From positions 1 to 64,000 of the forward strand of contig CAKUQQ010000003.1 in NCBI GenBank assembly GCA_934675575.1: DNA of 64,000 bases, given 5' to 3'. Positions 58,599 to 64,000 of this stretch are shown here, in pieces (the first letter of the stretch is position 1; every line of letters begins with the position of its first letter). The translations under genes were made by a program, and so were the position numbers. Source of the DNA: an uncultured Muribaculaceae bacterium. Its GTDB lineage: Bacteria; Bacteroidota; Bacteroidia; Bacteroidales; Muribaculaceae. Under the pieces are notes generated by a model that ran no database searches, was not told where the DNA came from, and was given only the letters and a program-made list of their open reading frames with translations.

Positions 58599-61271
58599 AT
58601 GGAAATAAGATTTTGCATAGAATATCGCACTACGGCAGGAGAAAGACTCGTGGTGAATGTGGAAACTGGTGAAGACATGGTCGAGAGGCATGTTATGCAC
58701 AGTGACGACAACGTGATGTGGCACTGCTCGGTGGCCACAAAGGCTTGCCGTGGCGGCAGCTTGCGCTATCACTACAGCGTGGAGCGCGGCGGGCGCGAGA
58801 CTCGCCGCGAGTGGACCCTTGTGAAGCATGGGGTGGATTTTGCCGACCGTGTCGTGGCGAGATATGATGTGCGCGACTGGTGGATAGACCGCCCTGCAGA
58901 GACGTATCAATATTCGCTTGCATTCACAGAATGTGTGGCGGCTCACGGCTATGGGAAATTTGCAGCCACTGCCGGCAGATGTGTGGTGGTGAAAGTGAGA
59001 GCGCCGCAGCTGCATGGCAACCAGAGGCTTGTGCTTGCTTGTGCCGACGAGGCTCTGGGCGCATGGAGCGTGGAGCACGGCACGGCCATGACGCAGGTGC
59101 GCCCAAACGAATGGGTGGCGGCGATAGACGCCGACAAACTTAGCCGCCAGCTGATGGAATTCAAGTTTGTGGCAGTGGTGCCTGGGCATGAGCAAGAAGC
59201 AAAATGGGAGCTGGGCAAAAACCGCGTGCTGCTGTTGCCAGAGCCGGAAAAGGGCGTGGTGACGGTGGCAGAGCAGATAGACGCAAGGTTTGACATGGAA
59301 CCGCTGCGCGTGGCCGGAACGGTGATTCCGGTGTTTTCGCTGCGCACGGAGCGCAGCATGGGCGTGGGCGACTTCGGCGATTTGAAAAAGATGATAGACT
59401 GGGTGGCTATGACAGGTCAGCACGCTTTGCAGCTGCTGCCGATAAACGACACGACCATGGACTACCGATGGACAGACTCTTATCCGTATAACTGCATCAG
59501 CGTGTGCGCGCTGCACCCCATCTATGCCGACATGAGCCAGCTGCCACCGCTGCGAGACGAGGGCTTGAAGCGTGAGCTGGAGCGCGAAAGGGCAGAGCTG
59601 AACACCTTGCCGCAAGTGGACTATGAGCGAGCCATGAGGGCAAAGATGAGGTGCTTGCGTGCCACATACGGCGAGAGCGGTGAGCAAATGCTCGCTTCGC
59701 AGGGATTTAAGCGTTATTTTGCCAATGCCAAGAGTTGGCTTGTGCCATACGCCGCATTTTGCACCTATCGCGACCGTTACGGAACGTCCGACAGCAGCCG
59801 CTGGCCGGCACACCGCACAGCCAACGCCAAAGAACTTGCGGCTATGGCCAACAGGCGCAACAAGGCATTTTGGGAAGTGGCGTTTTGGTATTACGTGCAG
59901 TTTAACTTGCACTTGCAGATGACTGAAGTACACAAACACGCCAGGGCAAAAAAGGTGGCTCTGAAAGGCGACATACCCATAGGCGTGAGCCGTTGTGGAG
60001 CAGATGTGTGGCAATCGCCGGAATATTTCAACATGAACGACCAGGCCGGCGCTCCACCCGATGCGTTCTCGACCAAAGGGCAGAATTGGGGTTTCCCGAC
60101 ATATAACTGGGAAATGATGAAAAAAGACGGCTACAAGTGGTGGAAAAACCGCTTTGAGGTGATGTCGGAATACTTTGATGCCTATCGCATGGACCATGTG
60201 CTGGGATTTTTCAGAATATGGGAAATACCAATAGATGCCGTGGAGGGTCTGCTCGGACAGTTCTCGCCGTCGCTCGGCATGACGTGTGCCGAGATAGAGG
60301 GCTATGGACTGCGGTTTGACCCCAAACGCCATGCCGAGCCACTGATAACCGACGGACTGCTTGCGCAGCAGTTTGGCGAGCGTGCCGCCGAAGTGAAAAA
60401 ACAGTATTTGACCCGGAAATCTGACGGAACTTACAGGCTGAAACCAGATGTCGCCACGCAGCGTAAGATAGAGGCAGACGTGGGTGACAGCACGATGCGA
60501 GAGGGATTGTATGCCCTGGTGGCCGATGTGCTGTTTGTGAAAGACAGGATTGACGGACACAAATATCACCCACGCATAATGGGCAGGGACTGCTGGGCTT
60601 ATGGCGCGCTTGCCGATGGCGACAAGGCTGCGTTTGACCGCTTGTATGAGGACTATTATTATCACCGAAACAGCCAGTTCTGGTATGACGAGGCGATGAT
60701 GAAGCTGCCGGCTCTTGTGGAGACAACACGAATGTTGGCTTGCGCCGAAGATTTGGGCATGGTGCCGGAGTGCGTGCCATGGGTGCTCGACAGACTTGGC
60801 ATATTGAGCCTGGAGATAGAGTCGATGCCAAAGGCGTTTGGGCAAAGGTTTGGCGATACGGCAAGTTATCCGTATCGCTCGGTGTGCACGATAGCCACAC
60901 ACGACATGCCCACACTGCGGCAGTGGTGGAGCGAAGACAAGGCGCGCACACAGGCATACTACAATACGGTGCTGCGACATGACGGCACAGCTCCGCAGCC
61001 GCTGCCAGGGTGGATAGCCGCTGAAGTGGTGCGAAACCATCTGAGAAGCAAGTCGATGCTGTGCTTGCTATCGTGGCAAGACTGGCTCGCCACCGATGAG
61101 GCTCTGAGGGCTGCCAATGCTAATGCAGAACGCATAAATGTGCCGTCGGAACCGCGCCACTACTGGCGATGGCGTATGCACTTGACTGTGGAGCAACTGA
61201 TGCAGGCTGAGGAGTTTAACGGCAAAGTGCGCTCCATGATAAGGCAGTGTGGCAGGGCTTGTGGCGAGTGA
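58599..61271 (+). CDS. malQ: 4-alpha-glucanotransferase with two N-terminal starch-binding domains
   Basis: 890 residues from ATG 58599; 36 more open codons upstream read unrelated sequence. Residues 1-110 and 115-235 look like two CBM20-like modules (MEIRFCIEYRTTAGERLVVN, VRAPQLHGNQRLVLACADEA). The GH77 barrel follows: VFSLRTERSMGVGDFGDLKK, LLPINDTTMDYRWTDSYPYN, YRMDHVLGFFRIWEIP (nucleophile Asp), CAEDLGMVPECV (acid/base Glu), TIATHDMPTLRQWW (Asp). It is a cytoplasmic disproportionating enzyme for maltodextrins. The long CBM-bearing form is the usual one in Bacteroidetes. Confidence 0.93.
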   Translation: MEIRFCIEYRTTAGERLVVNVETGEDMVERHVMHSDDNVMWHCSVATKACRGGSLRYHYSVERGGRETRREWTLVKHGVDFADRVVARYDVRDWWIDRPAETYQYSLAFTECVAAHGYGKFAATAGRCVVVKVRAPQLHGNQRLVLACADEALGAWSVEHGTAMTQVRPNEWVAAIDADKLSRQLMEFKFVAVVPGHEQEAKWELGKNRVLLLPEPEKGVVTVAEQIDARFDMEPLRVAGTVIPVFSLRTERSMGVGDFGDLKKMIDWVAMTGQHALQLLPINDTTMDYRWTDSYPYNCISVCALHPIYADMSQLPPLRDEGLKRELERERAELNTLPQVDYERAMRAKMRCLRATYGESGEQMLASQGFKRYFANAKSWLVPYAAFCTYRDRYGTSDSSRWPAHRTANAKELAAMANRRNKAFWEVAFWYYVQFNLHLQMTEVHKHARAKKVALKGDIPIGVSRCGADVWQSPEYFNMNDQAGAPPDAFSTKGQNWGFPTYNWEMMKKDGYKWWKNRFEVMSEYFDAYRMDHVLGFFRIWEIPIDAVEGLLGQFSPSLGMTCAEIEGYGLRFDPKRHAEPLITDGLLAQQFGERAAEVKKQYLTRKSDGTYRLKPDVATQRKIEADVGDSTMREGLYALVADVLFVKDRIDGHKYHPRIMGRDCWAYGALADGDKAAFDRLYEDYYYHRNSQFWYDEAMMKLPALVETTRMLACAEDLGMVPECVPWVLDRLGILSLEIESMPKAFGQRFGDTASYPYRSVCTIATHDMPTLRQWWSEDKARTQAYYNTVLRHDGTAPQPLPGWIAAEVVRNHLRSKSMLCLLSWQDWLATDEALRAANANAERINVPSEPRHYWRWRMHLTVEQLMQAEEFNGKVRSMIRQCGRACGE

Positions 61272-61330
61272 AACGGGCATGCAGAGTGCGGTGTGATGAA
61301 ATGCAGGTGCGCGGCGCGTGATGCGTGGCG

Positions 61331-61338
61331 TAATTTTG
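61331..61338 (+). promoter_or_regulatory. -7 element (TAATTTTG) of the capsid-like module
   Basis: TAATTTTGCATC lies 30 nt before ATG 61368. The -33 region lacks TTTG. Confidence 0.5.
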
Positions 61339-61367
61339 CATCGTGAAAACACACAAAACAAAAAATT

Positions 61368-61808
61368 ATGGAAAAAGACATGAAAGACACAAAAGGCAAA
61401 AGCGGCAAGCCGCAGGGTGCAGAAACGGCACCTGAACTTGCAAGTGAGAAAATTGAGGCTCCAGCACCGCCACCAAAGGCGGTGGAAAAAGCAAGCCCAA
61501 CGAAAAATTTAGCCACAGCGATAGACGAGGCGGCAGCAAATGCCGACTTGAGCGTGAAAAATGCCCGGCGCATAAGGCAACTGCTTGAATCTGTGGTTAA
61601 TGGCGAGGTTGACGAGCAGATAGTGACCATGCTTGCCCAGGCACTTAACCGCGACGAGGATTTGAAAAACGCAGATGCCGCCGGCTATGTGAGGGGCAAG
61701 AATGAGAAAATAGACATCATGAACCGCTTTGACGGCGGTGAAACCGAAACGCGTCCGGTGAATTTTCCGCTCTATAACAAGCGCGGCTTTTGGGATGACG
61801 TGAAATGA
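61368..61808 (+). CDS. Hypothetical protein with disordered Pro/Ala-rich N-terminus, partner of capsid-like protein
   Basis: 146 residues, no signal peptide or membrane helix. Residues 1-50 are Lys/Glu/Pro/Ala-rich and probably disordered (APAPPPKAVEKASPTKN). Residues 50-105 are predicted helical (IDEAAANADLSVKNARRIRQ, LLESVVNGEVDEQIVTML). The tail has MNRFDGGETETRPVNFPLYN. The family is not recognised. It lies 85 nt upstream of the capsid-like gene under one promoter. By analogy with phage modules it could be a scaffold, decoration or cargo protein, but no motif proves that. Confidence 0.7.
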   Translation: MEKDMKDTKGKSGKPQGAETAPELASEKIEAPAPPPKAVEKASPTKNLATAIDEAAANADLSVKNARRIRQLLESVVNGEVDEQIVTMLAQALNRDEDLKNADAAGYVRGKNEKIDIMNRFDGGETETRPVNFPLYNKRGFWDDVK

Positions 61809-61893
61809 AACACCAACGAAAAACCAATCAATTAAAATTTTTTATTAACCGAAATCCAGCGGAAAAAGTAGCTGGACTAAATCTGAAAAAGCT

Positions 61894-63309
61894 ATGATTA
61901 TCAAAGAATTAATGAGCGTATTGAAAAGCGTAAAAAAGACTGTAACATGGGCGAGCCGCCACCGTAACCTGCTGATTATGCTTGCCATTGTGCTGCTACT
62001 GCTGGTGGTGGCAGCATGCGGCAGCGATGCGTCGTCGGCCGTGCTTGCCGCGGTGGTGGCTCCTGGAGTGGCTGGCGGAAAGCATGTGGTAGATGGACCG
62101 CTGACCACCGATGTGACGAGAGACTTGTCGCAAGACATGCTGCTCAATGAGATAGACCGCCAAGTGGTGAAGATAAGACCAATGGCCACGCCAATAGACC
62201 AGTTGTCGAGGTGCGCCGGGGCAAAGCATGCAGGGTCGATGATAGTGGACTACTACAACGTGGACACCAAGCAGACCACGGCAACAGTGGCGCAAAGCCT
62301 GGATTTGTCAGCGGCAGACGACAAGACCAAGGGAGTGCTGCACACAGACGCTGACGCGATTTTTGATGCCACCGACACGATACTGGTGCAAGGTGTGCTG
62401 GGCTATGAGGCCGACGGAACCACAGTGAGCAGTCATGAGCTTGTGCTCTATGTGATGGGGCATGTGGAAGGCGGTGGCTTGCTGGTGATGGCGGTGAACG
62501 GACAAAAAACACCATCGGGCGGCAACACGTGTCCGCCACAGATAGCCAGGGGCACCAAGCTGATAAGAATGGGGCGAGCCGCAACAGAGCTTGATGTGAT
62601 GTCGCCACAATTTGAGGCTCTGCCGCAAAAGGCCGAGAACTATTGCCAGATATTCAAATGCCAGATAGAGCAATCGACATTGCAACGCCTCTCGAACAAG
62701 GAGGTGAACTGGACGATGAGCGACCAAGAGGAGGCTGCGATATATGACATGCGCCTTGGCATGGAGAAGTCATTTTTGTTCGGGCAAAAAGCCCGTGTGT
62801 GGGACAGCAACAAAAAGGAGAATGTGCTGTTGACGGGAGGAATCTGGTATCAGGCCGGCAAAGAATTTTATTATGACGACAGCTCGCTTGACCAAAATAA
62901 TGTGATAGACTTGATGCGCGACGCATTCACAGGCAACGCCGGGAGCAAACGAAAGATTTTGATAGGCGGTTCGGGCTTGATAGGCCGGCTGAACAAACTC
63001 GACTACACCAAGATGGTGCTGGCTGGGCAGAGTGTGACCAAATGGGGAATTGACTTCAATGAACTGCACTCAAAATTCGGCACTTTGTATGTGCTGCTGA
63101 GCGAGGTGTTTGATGAGTGTGGCCGTCCGGACGACGGAATGATTGTTGACCCAGAATATCTGCAAAAATACAGCCACTTGCCGTTTGGCACCGAAGCCCT
63201 TAACCTGAAAGCGAGCGGCGTGCGCAATGTAGATGCTTTGGTGCTCACCGAGGCGAGTTGCCTGGTGCTGCGCTACCCCAAGGCTCACATGCGCATAATG
63301 ATGCAGTGA
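61894..63309 (+). CDS. SU10-type major-capsid-like protein with N-terminal membrane or lipoprotein signal
   Basis: 471 residues. Residues 26-42 form a hydrophobic helix ending in LLVVAACGS, which reads as a membrane anchor or a lipobox with Cys42. The rest resembles HK97-fold capsid proteins of the SU10/DUF5309 group: NEIDRQVVKIRPMATPIDQL, DTILVQGVLGYEADG, QFEALPQKAENYCQIFKCQI, EEAAIYDMRLGMEKSFLFGQ, KRKILIGGSGLIG and the C-terminal NVDALVLTEASCLVLRYPKA. No portal, terminase, protease or tail genes are near. A stand-alone shell-forming or surface protein is possible. The fold assignment is from memory of family patterns and needs a profile search. Confidence 0.65.
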   Translation: MIIKELMSVLKSVKKTVTWASRHRNLLIMLAIVLLLLVVAACGSDASSAVLAAVVAPGVAGGKHVVDGPLTTDVTRDLSQDMLLNEIDRQVVKIRPMATPIDQLSRCAGAKHAGSMIVDYYNVDTKQTTATVAQSLDLSAADDKTKGVLHTDADAIFDATDTILVQGVLGYEADGTTVSSHELVLYVMGHVEGGGLLVMAVNGQKTPSGGNTCPPQIARGTKLIRMGRAATELDVMSPQFEALPQKAENYCQIFKCQIEQSTLQRLSNKEVNWTMSDQEEAAIYDMRLGMEKSFLFGQKARVWDSNKKENVLLTGGIWYQAGKEFYYDDSSLDQNNVIDLMRDAFTGNAGSKRKILIGGSGLIGRLNKLDYTKMVLAGQSVTKWGIDFNELHSKFGTLYVLLSEVFDECGRPDDGMIVDPEYLQKYSHLPFGTEALNLKASGVRNVDALVLTEASCLVLRYPKAHMRIMMQ

Positions 63310-63330
63310 TGAGTGACGAGAGCCGACCAT

Positions 63331-63372
63331 GAAAAGCAAGGAGAAAAGCGTGATGCTTCTCTCCTTGCTTGC
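63331..63372. terminator. Hairpin terminator between convergent genes
   Basis: A perfect 11-bp stem (63334-63344 with 63360-63370) with a short T-tract on the minus side (CTTTTC). It probably acts in both directions. Confidence 0.7.
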
Positions 63373-63425
63373 TTTATGTGGCTGCCATGTGTTTTGTTGC
63401 GGAACTCTATGCGAAAAAATTGTTG

Positions 63426-64000
63426 TTACTGACCGCCGAGGCGAGAGAAGAACGTGATGATTTCTTCCCAAGTCTTGAAGTCGTCGCTGCCCCAGCGAAT
63501 GCAAGTGCCGAGGAAGTCGGGATTGTCGGTGGAGTCGATGAGATAGTCGCCATAGAGGAGCTGTTTCTGATTGATGAAAATCACGCGATTGAAAGCCGGC
63601 GTGCTCAAGAACTCCTCAACCCAGCGCTGCGTTTCGGTGATTTGCTCGCCATCGTTGGTGGAAGCAGGTGCCACAATGCACACGTTGTAGCTCTCAATGA
63701 GGAACTCATAGGCTTTGTGCATGCTTGCAGTGGCTTTGCCAAATGAGTCGTGGAGGGTGCTGAAGTCGATAAACACGGTGGGGCGTTCCACGGAATCCTG
63801 CTTGTCGTTAATCCAGCGGATAACCGGTATCAGGTAGTGGAGCACAGCCTTGTCGTTGAGGTAGTGCTCGCCATGAAAATGGATTGCCTGTGGGTAGTGG
63901 CTGCGAAACAGGGAGAATGTGTGGACTATGGGGTCGTTGTCGCCAAACAAACCATAGACGTGCTGCTGCTCGGCGGCAGAAAGACCGGTGAAATTTTTGT
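63426..64000 (-). CDS. Hypothetical protein, 5' end beyond the window
   Basis: The frame stays open from TAA 63426 to the window edge, so the gene is partial; at least 190 residues are present. Visible features include LLYGDYLIDSTDNPDFLGTC near the end, VFIDFSTLHDSFGKATASMH, CIVAPASTNDGEQ and a C-terminal helix TWEEIITFFSRLGGQ. The IDSTDNPDFLGTCIRWGS segment, with acidic residues, hints at a phosphatase-like alpha/beta fold (HAD-type 5'-nucleotidase-like), but this is weak. A TTG at 63950 is not a convincing start because the upstream residues look equally protein-like (AAEQQHVYGL). Confidence 0.8.
   Translation of the reverse strand, partial: KNFTGLSAAEQQHVYGLFGDNDPIVHTFSLFRSHYPQAIHFHGEHYLNDKAVLHYLIPVIRWINDKQDSVERPTVFIDFSTLHDSFGKATASMHKAYEFLIESYNVCIVAPASTNDGEQITETQRWVEEFLSTPAFNRVIFINQKQLLYGDYLIDSTDNPDFLGTCIRWGSDDFKTWEEIITFFSRLGGQ

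Noticed and set aside
58584..61040. 818-codon open frame on the minus strand
   Set aside because: It is antisense to malQ, which has all GH77 motifs in the other strand. The translated frame is His/Cys/Arg-rich without domain pattern, an effect of codon use in the real gene.
61331..64000. Prophage
   Set aside because: Only one capsid-like gene and a small partner are visible, with malQ upstream and an unrelated convergent gene downstream. No terminase, portal, tail or integrase.

Overview
The window looks like a chromosomal segment of a gut Bacteroidales bacterium, most likely Muribaculaceae (S24-7) or a close relative. Three things support this. Promoters repeatedly match the Bacteroidetes sigma-ABfr pattern (TTTG, about 20 nt, TAnnTTTG), with almost no Shine-Dalgarno sequences. 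Several secreted proteins carry C-terminal type IX-like sorting tails. The window also holds typical Bacteroidales families: DUF4143 ATPase, MobV-type mobilization protein, UpxY remnant, GLUG-repeat and Big_2 surface proteins, and bifunctional DAHP synthase/chorismate mutase. The family-level placement is inference.

Layout. 1-950: end of a tRNA-Asn, its terminator, a candidate structured RNA (copy A) and a small HTH gene. 1009-4283: a compact radical-SAM/SPASM peptide-modification (RiPP) cluster with a 41-residue Cys-containing precursor that is too short for ordinary gene calling, followed by a 12-bp hairpin. 4341-5798: three 33-bp tandem repeats in front of a DUF4143 ATPase. 5954-18843: mainly housekeeping genes (EamA exporter, RsmF-type methyltransferase, two secreted proteins, MFS exporter, carboxynorspermidine synthase family, mgtE, rsmA, LPG-synthase-like membrane protein). 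18931-19610: a HigBA toxin-antitoxin pair. 19689-23871: an aromatic amino acid operon (pheA, aminotransferase, DAHP synthase/chorismate mutase, tyrA) behind a Phe/Tyr-codon leader peptide and transcription attenuator. 24183-35410: tRNA-Phe, a GT39/GT2/LAB_N lipid-glycosylation set, a secreted repeat protein, xerD, a divergent GT11, a methyltransferase and a YfhO-family protein. 35555-37026: a UDP-glucose dehydrogenase homologue without its catalytic Cys, behind a structured leader.

37058-48820 is an accessory island. Nearly identical 40-bp terminator-containing repeats bracket it. It contains a Fic gene flanked by matching palindromes, candidate RNA copy B, an XRE regulator next to five CGCTATAA repeats, a frameshifted AlbA_2-type ATP-binding gene, and a three-gene operon encoding a methyltransferase-SF1 helicase-PIN fusion, a WYL/CFI-box protein and a DUF1848 protein. 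It also holds truncated UpxY, MobV and Big_2 genes. This is the strongest candidate for an undescribed defence or RNA-processing system.

49200-64000: a very large GLUG-repeat surface protein, upp, ribF, a HAD hydrolase, an SDR without its catalytic Tyr, an M28 lipoprotein peptidase, malQ, a two-gene module whose larger product resembles phage SU10-type major capsid proteins but carries an N-terminal membrane or lipoprotein signal, and a gene running off the right edge.

All functional assignments come from reading motifs and remembered family features. No database search was run.
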